Origin: Methylophaga lonarensis MPL
GTDB taxonomy: Bacteria > Pseudomonadota > Gammaproteobacteria > Nitrosococcales > Methylophagaceae
Direction: 5' to 3'
DNA: 64,000 nucleotides
Assembly: GCF_000349205.1 (NCBI RefSeq)
Contig: NZ_APHR01000004.1
Span: 18,641-82,640, forward strand
The position numbers were made by a program, and so were the translations under genes. Positions 46,374 to 56,082 of this stretch are shown here, piece after piece. Positions within the stretch are counted from its first letter, which is position 1, and the number at the start of each line of letters is the position of its first letter. The notes beneath the pieces are model-generated. The model was not told the DNA's origin. It saw nothing but the letters and a program-made list of their open reading frames with translations, and did not search any database.

Positions 46374-48740
46374 CTACTCCCGAATTTTCAACGCTGAGAC
46401 CAAATCAAGTCTGTGAATATCTCTTTGCAACAAGATGCCCGACACCACCGCAGCCACCACAACACCCAGCATCGCCAATCCATAGCTGGCGGGCACAAAA
46501 GCCATTGGAATACGATACAAATCGGTACTGAAAGCTTCTGCAATCAGACTGGTCAGAAAGTACCCTAACAGGCAACCGACTGGCAGTGCCAGTAAGGCAA
46601 TCAAAGCCAGCTCGCCCAGCAAGACAAAACCGGTTTCTGAACGGCTCAAGCCAAGTACCCGCAGGCTGGCAAGATCGCGAGCACGTTCGGCAAAACTGAT
46701 TCGAGCCGTGTTGTACACCACGCCAAAACTTATCACCGCAGCAATTGCTGTCATGATAAAGCGCATAGCGCCCGCGCCGGTATCCATAACCTCTCGGATC
46801 GCTGAACGGCTCTCCTCACGCAAGGTGACACCGGCCACCGCAGGCATGTCTTTGAGTTGTCGATACAAGCGCTGACTCTGTTGCTGATCGATTGACAAAT
46901 AAGCACCGGAAAGCCTGCCCGGTTCTTTCAGTAATCGATTAAGGGTCTCAATCGACATAAATGCCGGCGAGCCGAGCAAAGTATCCGCAATGCTTACCAC
47001 GGGCACTTCAATCACCGGACGCCGCCCCTCTCTGATCTCAATCGTTAGCCACTGCCCGGGCAGGATAGCCAACTGTTCTGCCAAAGATCGGGACAGCACA
47101 ATGCCTTCTGTCGGTAAATCAATGGCCTGCATGGACACGTCAACGGCCCGATAAAGCGCTGGATTTTCGCTGAGTGCAGTAATGCTGCCACGATAATCAT
47201 GTACCCCGTTACGCATCAGCACAGATACTGCTCGAAACGGTTCAACCTTAAAAACGCCATCGAGTGACTGCAGCGAGAACGTCGCGCTACTGCCCAGCGG
47301 TTCAATAAAAGTCACGGTGACATCCGAACGATCAATCACATCAAAGCTGAGCGAAATGGTTCGATCAAAAGCACTCATCACACTCAGCATAGCCACGCTC
47401 AGCGACATACCCGCCGCAATTCCCAATGTCGCCAACATCGCTCTTGCCGGTTGCCTGAGCACCGACCTCAGCATCATTCGACTGGGCTGATCCAGCCAGG
47501 TGGACACAGGTTTGGGAATTTGCAGCGAAGCGCTGTAATCAGGGGGAGCAGGCGGACGCATGGCTTCTGCCGCAGGCAGGTTAAACGCCCTTCTCAATAC
47601 CAGCAGACTGGCTGCCGAAGCGGCGGCGACGCTACTGACAAAACCAATCACAAAGGCACTCGGATCGACGCTAAAGACCAGAAACGGGAATTTGTAATAA
47701 AGCTGATAAAAACCACTCAGCGAATGGCCCAACCAGACACCCATTAGACAGCCCAGCAAAGCACCACCTGCGGCGATCAAAACGACAAACTTGAAGTAAT
47801 GGCCGCCAATTTCGACACTGCTATAACCAAATGCTTTCAACAAGCCGATTTGTTCACGTTCAACCTGCACCATTCGGGATATGACGATGTATAACAGAAA
47901 AGCCGCCACGCCCAGAAAAACCGGCGGAACGGTTCGACTGGAAACACGCAAACTGTTTATCTCGTCGACAATAAATCGATTGGATAGGTGATCGTCCAGT
48001 GAATAGGCACCTAGACCACCATAAGGGCTCAACAGCCGATCCAGTTCGGTGATGATGCCTGTCTCAGAAACATCCCGACTGGTTCGCAACAGAATCTCGT
48101 TAACGGCACCATCCAGATCAAACACTGCGGCCAAGGCTTTCTGATTCATCCAGACCACGGCAAAACGTGCTTCGTCTGGCACCAGTTCGCCGGGCGGTGT
48201 GGTGTAAAGGAATTCCGGTGATTGCGCCAAACCGACAATATGAAATTGATGTCGCGCGCCGTTCATGGTCACCGTCATGCGGTCACCCGGTGCCAGTTCA
48301 TGCTCACGGGCAAAACTCTCCAGCAACAGCACTTCATCACGCTGATTAGCCTGCAAATGCCGGCCGGCCGAGAGATAAACAGCATTCAGACCCGGTTGCC
48401 GGTGTTCCGGCAATGACACTGCCTGCATACGAACTGGCACATCAATGCCTGGCAAGTTGATCTGCCCTGCGGCATTGATTCGGCCTTCTGCGACTAACAC
48501 CCCGTCCAGATCAGCAACCCGATCCACCATATGCGCCGGGGCACGCTTTACCGGGGCAAACACTTCCGCCAGCCGATACCGTTCATAGTAGGTATCTCTG
48601 GTGTCCGTCAGTGAATTGACCATACCGTCCATCATCACCATCAAGGTGACACCGGATGCGATCACCAGCATGATGGCAATCGCCTGTCCCTTAACCCGCC
48701 ATATATCCCGAAACAGTTTTTTATCGAGCGGCGATAACAT
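46374..48740 (-). CDS. ABC transporter permease with two FtsX domains
   Basis: A 788-residue permease with an N-terminal helix, a large periplasmic MacB-PCD-like domain, and two FtsX segments (about residues 265-400 and 665-788), the second ending LQRDIHRLDLVSALKIRE. This is the fused-FtsX type found in YbbP/DevC-like exporters. It works with the ATPase upstream and adaptor downstream. Lipid or peptide export is possible; nothing identifies the cargo. Confidence 0.88.
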   Translation of the reverse strand: MLSPLDKKLFRDIWRVKGQAIAIMLVIASGVTLMVMMDGMVNSLTDTRDTYYERYRLAEVFAPVKRAPAHMVDRVADLDGVLVAEGRINAAGQINLPGIDVPVRMQAVSLPEHRQPGLNAVYLSAGRHLQANQRDEVLLLESFAREHELAPGDRMTVTMNGARHQFHIVGLAQSPEFLYTTPPGELVPDEARFAVVWMNQKALAAVFDLDGAVNEILLRTSRDVSETGIITELDRLLSPYGGLGAYSLDDHLSNRFIVDEINSLRVSSRTVPPVFLGVAAFLLYIVISRMVQVEREQIGLLKAFGYSSVEIGGHYFKFVVLIAAGGALLGCLMGVWLGHSLSGFYQLYYKFPFLVFSVDPSAFVIGFVSSVAAASAASLLVLRRAFNLPAAEAMRPPAPPDYSASLQIPKPVSTWLDQPSRMMLRSVLRQPARAMLATLGIAAGMSLSVAMLSVMSAFDRTISLSFDVIDRSDVTVTFIEPLGSSATFSLQSLDGVFKVEPFRAVSVLMRNGVHDYRGSITALSENPALYRAVDVSMQAIDLPTEGIVLSRSLAEQLAILPGQWLTIEIREGRRPVIEVPVVSIADTLLGSPAFMSIETLNRLLKEPGRLSGAYLSIDQQQSQRLYRQLKDMPAVAGVTLREESRSAIREVMDTGAGAMRFIMTAIAAVISFGVVYNTARISFAERARDLASLRVLGLSRSETGFVLLGELALIALLALPVGCLLGYFLTSLIAEAFSTDLYRIPMAFVPASYGLAMLGVVVAAVVSGILLQRDIHRLDLVSALKIRE

Positions 48741-48745
48741 CGGTA

Positions 48746-49468
48746 TTACCAGACAATCTGCTCAGCAGGCACTGGCGCAGGGTTTTCGATGACCTCGCGA
48801 ATTTTTCCGTCGGCAAAGTGAATGACGCGATCGGCCATTTCCGCCGTTGCGGCGGCGTGGGTCACTATTAAGACAGTGGTGCCCAGTTGCTGGTTAACCT
48901 GCTGCAACACCTTCAATACAGTTCGACCAGTGGCGCTATCCAGTGCACCGGTCGGTTCATCACACAGCAACAGGGTCGGATTTTTTGCGATGGCTCTGGC
49001 AATGGCGACACGCTGTTGCTCACCACCTGACAACTGTGCCGGGAAATGATCCAGGCGATGGTCGAGCCCCACCAATGCCAGGGCTTCATCAGCCGCCATC
49101 GGTGAATCCGCAATTTCGGTGACCAATTCCACGTTTTCCCGCGCCGTCAGGCTCGGCATCAGATTGTAGAATTGAAAGACAAATCCGACATTTTGCCGTC
49201 GGTACAGGCTCAGCGCTTTTTCACTGAACTGATGCAGTGCTTGATCAAAGAACCAGCACTCACCACTGCTGGCATGATCCAGACCGCCCATAATGTTCAG
49301 CAAGGTTGACTTGCCACTGCCAGACGGCCCCAACAATACCACCAGCGCCGATGCCGGAATCTGTAAATCAATGCCTTGCAGGGCGTGCACGGCAGCAGCA
49401 CCTTCGCCGTATTGTCGCGTCAGTCCGATGACATTAAATGCCGGTAATGGCTGTTGTTTATCGGCCAT
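48746..49468 (-). CDS. ABC transporter ATP-binding protein (LolD/MacB type)
   Basis: A 240-residue ATPase: Walker A GPSGSGKST, Q-loop FVFQFYNLMP, signature LSGGEQQRVAIARA, Walker B LLLCDEPTGALDSA, and the H-loop in VTHAAATAEMADRV. MacB/LolD subfamily. First gene of the exporter operon; begins 26 bases after the fbp stop, so it may be cotranscribed with fbp. Confidence 0.93.
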   Translation of the reverse strand: MADKQQPLPAFNVIGLTRQYGEGAAAVHALQGIDLQIPASALVVLLGPSGSGKSTLLNIMGGLDHASSGECWFFDQALHQFSEKALSLYRRQNVGFVFQFYNLMPSLTARENVELVTEIADSPMAADEALALVGLDHRLDHFPAQLSGGEQQRVAIARAIAKNPTLLLCDEPTGALDSATGRTVLKVLQQVNQQLGTTVLIVTHAAATAEMADRVIHFADGKIREVIENPAPVPAEQIVW

Positions 49469-49494
49469 GGCGGTCGGCGTAACAGACGGGCTGT

Positions 49495-50509
49495 TCAGGC
49501 TTTTTCCGAGTGATAACGAACGACCCGTTCAACCTCGGCTCTTGAACCCAAAATCACCGGAACTCGCTGATGAATATCCTTGGGCTGAATCTCCATAATA
49601 CGTTCCAATCCGGTTGAACTCAGCCCATCCGCTTGCTCAACGATAAAACTCATGGGGTTGGCTTCATACATCAACCGCAACTTTCCACCTTGCTTGGCGA
49701 TTTTGCTGTCTGACGGGTAGAGAAAAATTCCGCCTCGGGTCAGGATGCGATACACCTCGGCCACCATCGACGCATTCCAGCGCATATTGAAGTTTTTCTC
49801 CCGCACGCCTTCGGTGCCACGCACACATTCATCAACATAGCGCTGGATAGGTGGCTGCCAAAAGCGTTGATTTGACATATTGATGGCAAATTCGGCGGTA
49901 TCACGCGGAATTCGCATATTGGGGTGGGTCAGAATAAATTCGCCAACGTCCCTGTCCAGCGTAAAGCCATTCACGCCATTGCCGATGGTCAGTATCAGCA
50001 TGGTGCTGGGGCCATAGATGCAAAAACCGGCACATACCTGTTCGGTACCCTTTTGCATAAAATCTTTCAGTGTGGGATTACCGTTTCCTTCGGGGCAACG
50101 CAGAATCGAAAAGATGGTGCCAACCGTCAGGTTGATATCAATATTCGATGATCCATCCAGCGGGTCAAAGCAAATCAGGTATTTGCCTTTGGGAAACTTG
50201 CCGGGGATCTGAATCAGATCCTCTATTTCCTCGGACGCCATGGCTGCCAGATGCCCGGTCCACTTCAGGTGATCCACCATCACATCATTGCTGATGATAT
50301 CCAGTTTTTTTTTGCGCTTCACCCTGAATGTTTTCACTATCCGCATATCCGCCAAGGCCAATAATGCCGCTGCGCGAAACCAGATGAGAAATCTTCTTAC
50401 AGGCACTGACAATATCACTGAGCAAGCCTGACAAATCACCCGAGGCGTCAGGGTGCGCACGCTGTTGCTCAACAATATACTGGATGACGGATTTTCCGAT
50501 ATCGGACAT
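49495..50509 (-). pseudogene. fbp: Class I fructose-1,6-bisphosphatase, frameshifted in an A9 tract
   Basis: Fructose-1,6-bisphosphatase of gluconeogenesis and, in methylotrophs, of C1 assimilation. The N-terminal 65 or so codons (from ATG 50509: [20 protein letters not shown]) are in one frame and end at GEAQKK; the rest ([17 protein letters not shown] to 49495) is in another. The junction is a run of nine A residues on the coding strand (50305-50313); eight would keep the frame, giving [10 protein letters not shown] as in the family. The active-site acidic cluster ([10 protein letters not shown]) and substrate-binding blocks are intact. Homopolymer sequencing error or slippage is more likely than real loss. 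Confidence 0.9.
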
Positions 50510-50518
50510 GAGCGCTCC

Positions 50519-50541
50519 CTCTTTGGTGATTCACCAAAGAG
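50519..50541 (-). promoter_or_regulatory. Hairpin next to the fbp ribosome site
   Basis: CTCTTTGGTG-ATT-CACCAAAGAG (10-bp perfect stem) ends just before the GGGAG Shine-Dalgarno of fbp and lies 10 bases from the ATG. It may shield the ribosome site in the leader RNA or be a DNA operator. Two partial further copies of the half (ACCAAA) follow on the upstream side (50543-50560). Confidence 0.5.
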
Positions 50542-50629
50542 TAAACCAAAGCGACCAAATTGCCAAAGCAGTGCCGGACAAACTATCTGACCACAGCGTC
50601 ACACACATTACCGAAGGGAATTTTCACGA

Positions 50630-50672
50630 AATAACGCGCTATAGCCGAGGATTTCAGCTATAGCGCGTTATT
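50630..50672. terminator. 16-bp inverted repeat between fhcC and fbp
   Basis: AATAACGCGCTATAGC pairs perfectly with GCTATAGCGCGTTATT around an 11-base loop. It stands about 80 bases after the fhcC stop, where the fhcBADC transcript should end. No T-run follows in the minus direction; the termination role is inferred. Confidence 0.6.
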
Positions 50673-50752
50673 ATCTCATTGAGGTTTGGCCAACTTTGAC
50701 GCCCTTGGCCAGCGCGCTGGATAGCGACGCTTAGTGCTCGAGTCTCAGTGCG

Positions 50753-51568
50753 TTACAAACGCACCAAAATCTCGCCCATGCCGATGCCGCCAATATCACC
50801 GGCGTAGCGTTGTACTCGTGAAAATGGCGAGACTTTGGCAAAGCCACTATCTAGCTTGGCAAACTCGGCAAACAGCAGCGGCAGAAATGCCAGTGTGTGT
50901 GAACCACAATCGTTGAAATTGGCGCTGATGCCCTGGGCCGGCGCTTGATTTAGCAGCAAGGTGCCTCGCTTCATCGCATAACCAAGATGGCGGCCGACAC
51001 CACCCAATACGGCGATGGTGCCCGAGACCATTCGCGAACCACAATAATCGCCGGCATCGCCTTCGATTAAAATCATGCCTCGACGCATGTGATCTCCAGT
51101 TCGAGCACCGGTGTTACCGCTGATTATAATTGTGCCGCCTGTCATGCCGTTTTTATATCCAGGACGAGCCGCGCCGACAAAATCCCCGGCATTGCCGTTG
51201 ATTTTGATTTGGCCGCCTTTCATTTCACAACCGGTATAAATATCACTGCTTCCATTCACCGTAATCTGGCCACCGGTCATAAACTGACCCAGATAGGCAC
51301 CTGCAGCACCGTGGATGGTGATCTCGCCATCAGACATGCCATGACCAATAAAATCGAGCTTGTCTGAACTGTTTTCAAACACGATATGGCGGCAATCATC
51401 ACCACTGATTTCAAACACATCGCCGGCAGTGACGGGCTGTCTGCCTGCCACCAAAGGCAGAGCGGCAATCTCGGCAACGGTTTTGCCTTCCAGTTTGTCC
51501 TTGGTCAGCGGTGAACAATCAACTCGCTGGGCGCGTTCAAAAATCAATTTGAATGTCAAAGCGCTCAT
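50753..51568 (-). CDS. fhcC: Formyltransferase/hydrolase complex subunit C
   Basis: A 271-residue homologue of formylmethanofuran dehydrogenase subunit C (FwdC/FmdC). The core (about 70-210) is made of repeats with G-x-x-G-x-x-x-G spacing (GAYLGQFMTGGQITVNG, GDYCGSRMVSGTIAVLG), the beta-helix also seen in the glutamate synthase C domain. With FhcA, B and D it forms the complex that converts formyl-H4MPT to formate. Start overlaps fhcD by four bases. Confidence 0.95.
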   Translation of the reverse strand: MSALTFKLIFERAQRVDCSPLTKDKLEGKTVAEIAALPLVAGRQPVTAGDVFEISGDDCRHIVFENSSDKLDFIGHGMSDGEITIHGAAGAYLGQFMTGGQITVNGSSDIYTGCEMKGGQIKINGNAGDFVGAARPGYKNGMTGGTIIISGNTGARTGDHMRRGMILIEGDAGDYCGSRMVSGTIAVLGGVGRHLGYAMKRGTLLLNQAPAQGISANFNDCGSHTLAFLPLLFAEFAKLDSGFAKVSPFSRVQRYAGDIGGIGMGEILVRL

Positions 51569-52467
51569 GCCATGATCTCCTGAAGATGGAAGTGGAACGG
51601 ACCCAGCTTGCCGCCGTAGTTACCGGCACTGATTCGACGAATACCGTTTTCAGCGCCCAGAGCACAGGCGGCTTCAATGCCTACCCGCATCGCTTCATCA
51701 ATGTCTTCCTTGCTCAGACCGTCGATAACGATTTCCATGACGGACTCGACTTCGGGTGACAATTCCGACTTGGTCTGGCCTTTGAGCGTTGGACAAAAAG
51801 CATCATTGGTCGACGCATTCAATGCTTTGTATTTGGAGCCGACTTTGGAACCACTGCGTACCACACCGCCGGGAAACGGCATGATGACATTGGGCACTTT
51901 TTTCATCGCTTCGATAGCCGCTTCGCATGCTGCTAAAGCCTGTGGCTGAGACTCGGCCAAGATCAGGAAATTACCACCACCCACTGCCGAGACTACACCG
52001 GTATTTTCTTCGGTCAAAAACTCGCCATCCATCACTGGAATTCGCCAATAGCGTTTACCACCAATCATCTTGGAGATCTGGAAACCATCGCCAAAGAAAC
52101 GTAGATTTTTACCCAGAGGAATATCTTTACCGTCCTCACCTTGTATGCCAGAGAAAAGCGCTGAAGTAGGTGAAGTCAGTACACACTGGCCAGCCCGTGT
52201 TTCAACTTGCTTGGCCAAGCCCTTGGCGCCCATGGCAAATATCAGGCAAGCAACGCCCGGTCTACCATCTGGTGTTTCTGTAGGATCCAGGGTCCGTTCA
52301 ATCGCCGCTTCACAACCACAGGCAATGACTGAGGTGGCAAAACCGGTAAATGCCTGGGCTGAGTTCATCGCCCATTGCAGATTTTGCGCGGTGATAATGA
52401 CCCGGGTGCCTTTCATTGGAAAGGCTTCTGCGAAAGTCGGGTCAATGCTGACGCCGTTGATAATCAT
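51565..52467 (-). CDS. fhcD: Formylmethanofuran:tetrahydromethanopterin formyltransferase
   Basis: A 300-residue Ftr/FhcD. It moves the formyl group from formyl-H4MPT to the methanofuran-type cofactor of the complex. The sequence follows the Ftr family throughout (MIINGVSIDPTFAEAFPMKG at the start, the FPGGVVRSGSKVGSKY and NYGGKLGPFHFHL segments). Overlaps fhcA and fhcC by four bases each. Confidence 0.96.
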   Translation of the reverse strand: MIINGVSIDPTFAEAFPMKGTRVIITAQNLQWAMNSAQAFTGFATSVIACGCEAAIERTLDPTETPDGRPGVACLIFAMGAKGLAKQVETRAGQCVLTSPTSALFSGIQGEDGKDIPLGKNLRFFGDGFQISKMIGGKRYWRIPVMDGEFLTEENTGVVSAVGGGNFLILAESQPQALAACEAAIEAMKKVPNVIMPFPGGVVRSGSKVGSKYKALNASTNDAFCPTLKGQTKSELSPEVESVMEIVIDGLSKEDIDEAMRVGIEAACALGAENGIRRISAGNYGGKLGPFHFHLQEIMA

Positions 52468-54131
52468 AACTTGCCTCCCTGCCGCAACGGCTGAATGGTC
52501 AGACTGCCTCGGCCATCATCTGCGATTTCATCATTACTGATTTTAAAGTTACCCATTTTCATGGTGTGGTACTTGTCAAAGTACTCCTGCAACGGCTTTT
52601 CGATGCTGGCATCGTATTCTGGTTTGACCACATGAGTCGTACCCCAGGTGACCTTGACGACTTCACCGTTTTTGACCACCAGCTGGCCGTCTTTAAAGAC
52701 ATAATCAGGTTTGCTGAACATGACTTCACGATCGGCGTTATCGGTATAAATGGTGATATCTGCAGCAGCGCCCACCCCCAAATGCCCACGATCAGCCAAA
52801 CCAACCAGTTTGGCGGCACCGGCCCGGGTCATGATGGCAATTTCATAAAGGCTGTATTCACGATCCAGAGACGCCAGATGCGTGGCATTCTGCGCCTCTG
52901 GATGCAAGGTTGACAGCATGTCGTTGCGGAACGATTTATCCATCAGCAGTTTGATCAGATGCGGGTAACTGGTAAACGGCGCACCGTTGGGATGATCGGT
53001 GGTCAGGAAAATACGCCAGGGATCATCGACCATCAAAAACGTTTCCAGACCAATCATCCACTGCAAGGCGTTTACAAAGCTTTGATCTTTGTATTTGAAT
53101 GGCACCACACCACAGCCCGCATCGCATTCAATATCCATGCATACCCATTTGTTGGGATGGGCATGTGGGCTACCGGCAAACTGACGCATATTATCGCCGG
53201 ATGCGGTCACTGTCTGACCGAACAGAATTTGCCCGACATCCACGGTGATGTTTTTGTGTTTATTGATGGCTTCGGCGATCTGCGCAGCGCCTGAAGAAAA
53301 CTTGAAGTCGCCTTCTGTTCCGTAACTATGGAACTGGATATGGGTCAAGTGCATCGGCAGACCTTCTGCGCCTTGAATGGTATCCAGCGTAGTGTTCATA
53401 TTGCCCGGAACACCCAGATTACAGCCATGTACATGCAAAGGATGAGGCACACCCAGCTCGGTCACTGCCGTTGACAGACGGTGCAAAATATCTCGGGGCG
53501 TTACGCCGTAGTAGATATTTTTTTCATCCAAATCCAGTTTGCGCTGATTGAATTTGAAGGCGTTGATACCGCCTGGATTGACCACTTTCAAGCCAACCGC
53601 CTGAGTATGCGTCAAAATCCATGCCACGTAGTTGTTGATAGCTTCCTGATCGGCATTGGCCGCCATCATACGCAGCAGAAAATCATCGCTGCCGAGCATG
53701 GCATAACCGCCTTTATCGATGATCGGCGTATCATGCATTTCCATATGTGCCTGACGCGCATTGATAGGCAGTACAGCGGGTTCAAACCCGGCGGTATAAC
53801 CCATTTCAGCGTAACGATAACCGGTGGTCAGTGTGCTCGGTGCTGCATGACCACAGCCACTGCGTAACAACTCGGTGCGTTCGACTACGGCTTCAGCATG
53901 ATCTTCAGGCAACATGGTGCGGGCAATATTGACCTTGCCGCCGCCGATATGGGTATGCATATCAATGGCACCCGCCATGATGACCTTGCCGCGAACATCA
54001 ATTTCCTGATCAACTTTGCCATCGGATGGCGCATCCACAATTCGACCGTCACGCACATAAATATCGCGAACCACGTTGTTCATATCATGTGCCGGATCAA
54101 ATATCCGACCACCTGTCAGTTTCAAAAGCAT
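52464..54131 (-). CDS. fhcA: Formyltransferase/hydrolase complex subunit A
   Basis: A 555-residue amidohydrolase-fold subunit that hydrolyses the formyl group to formate. The zinc ligands include His59 and His61 in AIDMHTHIGGGK; later metal-binding blocks include HVHGCNLG and HLTHIQFHSYG, and the N- and C-terminal beta domain follows the FwdA pattern. Start ATG 54131 has a GGAG site. Confidence 0.96.
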   Translation of the reverse strand: MLLKLTGGRIFDPAHDMNNVVRDIYVRDGRIVDAPSDGKVDQEIDVRGKVIMAGAIDMHTHIGGGKVNIARTMLPEDHAEAVVERTELLRSGCGHAAPSTLTTGYRYAEMGYTAGFEPAVLPINARQAHMEMHDTPIIDKGGYAMLGSDDFLLRMMAANADQEAINNYVAWILTHTQAVGLKVVNPGGINAFKFNQRKLDLDEKNIYYGVTPRDILHRLSTAVTELGVPHPLHVHGCNLGVPGNMNTTLDTIQGAEGLPMHLTHIQFHSYGTEGDFKFSSGAAQIAEAINKHKNITVDVGQILFGQTVTASGDNMRQFAGSPHAHPNKWVCMDIECDAGCGVVPFKYKDQSFVNALQWMIGLETFLMVDDPWRIFLTTDHPNGAPFTSYPHLIKLLMDKSFRNDMLSTLHPEAQNATHLASLDREYSLYEIAIMTRAGAAKLVGLADRGHLGVGAAADITIYTDNADREVMFSKPDYVFKDGQLVVKNGEVVKVTWGTTHVVKPEYDASIEKPLQEYFDKYHTMKMGNFKISNDEIADDGRGSLTIQPLRQGGKL

Positions 54132-54143
54132 ATTAGTCTCCGT

Positions 54144-55418
54144 TTACAGCGCTTGTTCAACAGCTGTCAGCACATCAAATACACTGGGCAAGCCGCTGTC
54201 ACGTAATTTTCGTAAAGGCACCGAGACCACGCTGTCTGTGCGGAAAGTTCGGCCCTCATGATCAATGCCAGGCACCCCGACCGGGATAAATACTTCAGGC
54301 TCTGTTTCAAACTGCATCCCGCTTCTGCCCAAGACCACGGTGCTTGCATTTGATTGAGGCGGAGTGACAGCGACATTGAAGCTGGACACCCACAACAACA
54401 CATCGGCCTCGTTATTGTTCAAAATACGCTGTGTTTCATTGATAAACGGATCATAGTCGGGGAATCGACGATGAAAACTGGTTCGCATGGGATAACCGGT
54501 TTGCCAGGAAGCTACGGCATTCACTGTGGTGTCGCCTTCCTTGCCACCCAGTGGCAGACCATTACTGCGGGTTGTAGCGTTGAGTTCCTTGATCATTTCA
54601 CAGACCGTTTGAATGGTCGCTTCCGCATGATCATAATCAAGCTGACCGGCTGACCAGCTCAACACAGAATATTTAGCCTCTAGCAGTTGCTCGGCCAGAC
54701 GCTGCAATTCGGCGACCTGAATCCCGCCGACCTCGCTTGCCTGAACTTGTTTGCCTTTGACCAAAGCTCTCAGTACCGACAAGACTTCTGGCAAATCAGC
54801 ATCAGCACAGCCCAGAACTTTTGCTTTGCGACCGCCCGGAGACGTCGATGCATCACCGCTGGGCGCTTTGCCTATGAACACGACCTGACGTGATTCAATT
54901 TCCTGACCGAACATGCTCTCGTCATTCCAGACCATGCGCTCAAAAAATCGTGGAAAGGTGGCTTCGATATCAGAGCCAATAACAACCAGCAAATCAACGC
55001 GGTTTCGCACTTCGGTCAATGTGGTGGTCATATAACCGGTGTCCTGCAACACCAGAATATTTCTGAAAGCCGCTTTTGAATATTGGCTGTCGACAATTGC
55101 GCCTGATTTATCTGCCAGCGCCAAAGCTGCCCGTGCACCATTCAAGTCCGTGCCAAGCCCGCCGATCAGCGGTTGCTGACTGTGTCGAAACAAGTTGGCG
55201 ATATGTTCGACGGCCTCTGCAAGACTTGCCGGTTTACCCTGAATCCTGGGCTGAGTATCGGTGATTGGAGTTTCAAAACCAGCCTGAGTGATCGCATCCC
55301 CGTTTTCCAATATTTTGACCGTTGAACCATTCACTTCTATGGTCAAATCATCGGAGGCGATACCACAAAAAGGACTGGCAACCTCGTGCCAGATTTTCGC
55401 AGCGTTGTTTTGCGTCAT
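54144..55418 (-). CDS. fhcB: Formyltransferase/hydrolase complex subunit B
   Basis: A 424-residue homologue of FwdB/FmdB, the molybdopterin oxidoreductase-like subunit. Compared with the methanogen protein it lacks a visible N-terminal 4Fe-4S Cys cluster, as is usual for methylotroph FhcB, which has lost the redox role. It opens the fhcBADC operon; a TATTAT -10-like box lies about 30 bases upstream of the ATG (near 55445), and GAGGAAC provides the ribosome site. Confidence 0.94.
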   Translation of the reverse strand: MTQNNAAKIWHEVASPFCGIASDDLTIEVNGSTVKILENGDAITQAGFETPITDTQPRIQGKPASLAEAVEHIANLFRHSQQPLIGGLGTDLNGARAALALADKSGAIVDSQYSKAAFRNILVLQDTGYMTTTLTEVRNRVDLLVVIGSDIEATFPRFFERMVWNDESMFGQEIESRQVVFIGKAPSGDASTSPGGRKAKVLGCADADLPEVLSVLRALVKGKQVQASEVGGIQVAELQRLAEQLLEAKYSVLSWSAGQLDYDHAEATIQTVCEMIKELNATTRSNGLPLGGKEGDTTVNAVASWQTGYPMRTSFHRRFPDYDPFINETQRILNNNEADVLLWVSSFNVAVTPPQSNASTVVLGRSGMQFETEPEVFIPVGVPGIDHEGRTFRTDSVVSVPLRKLRDSGLPSVFDVLTAVEQAL

Positions 55419-55485
55419 AACCGGGGTTCCTCGATGGTGATTAATAATAGACCGGGTGGATAAAGATGATAATCCAAGCGGCTGT

Positions 55486-56067
55486 TTAACTGTGTTTTGC
55501 CCTCATTAGCAAAGACTCTATCTGGTTATCCTGCAGCCGTTTTTGCATCGCATCCGCACTGTCTCGTCCGACGATGGGACCAATCTGAACCCGGTGCCAA
55601 GTATCCTGATTGTCTATGGTAACGGTCTGAACTTTGGACTCAATACCTAAAAAGGCTAATCTCGCCCGAAAGGCATCGGCATCTTCAAGCTTACGGAATG
55701 ATCCCACCTGAATCATATAACTGATTTGCGCTTCAGCAGGAATCGCTGCCGTTGCAGGTCCGGCAACGGGTTCCGCAGGCGCTTCAGCCGCTGCTTCCGG
55801 CGGTGAAGTCACAATCGGTTGCTGACTTTGTCGGGGTTGCTGCACCACGACTTCGGTTTCCGGTAACAGCGTATAAAAATCAAATGTCGGCTGAATACCT
55901 CTGCTTTCACTACGCGGTGTCTGTTGTTTGCTGGCCTTGTCCTCCGGCACATTATCTTTGAGATGCATCAAAAACATCACAAAAGCACCAACGGCAAAAC
56001 TCAGTAACATCGGGCCCCAGGGCAGACTGCCTTTCTGCTGTTTTCGGGTATTTCTTCGTGCAGCCAT
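55486..56067 (-). CDS. SPOR domain-containing protein, FtsN-like
   Basis: A 193-residue inner-membrane protein: short basic cytoplasmic tail, one helix (about 19-40), a linker rich in Pro/Ala/Glu (about 45-110), and a C-terminal SPOR domain (YMIQVGSFRKLEDADAFRARL ... VGRDSADAMQKRL) that binds denuded glycan at the septum. Location downstream of priA and argS fits an FtsN-type division protein, a common neighbourhood. Full FtsN function is inference. Confidence 0.87.
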   Translation of the reverse strand: MAARRNTRKQQKGSLPWGPMLLSFAVGAFVMFLMHLKDNVPEDKASKQQTPRSESRGIQPTFDFYTLLPETEVVVQQPRQSQQPIVTSPPEAAAEAPAEPVAGPATAAIPAEAQISYMIQVGSFRKLEDADAFRARLAFLGIESKVQTVTIDNQDTWHRVQIGPIVGRDSADAMQKRLQDNQIESLLMRAKHS

Positions 56068-56082
56068 TATTTTGTCAGCCTC

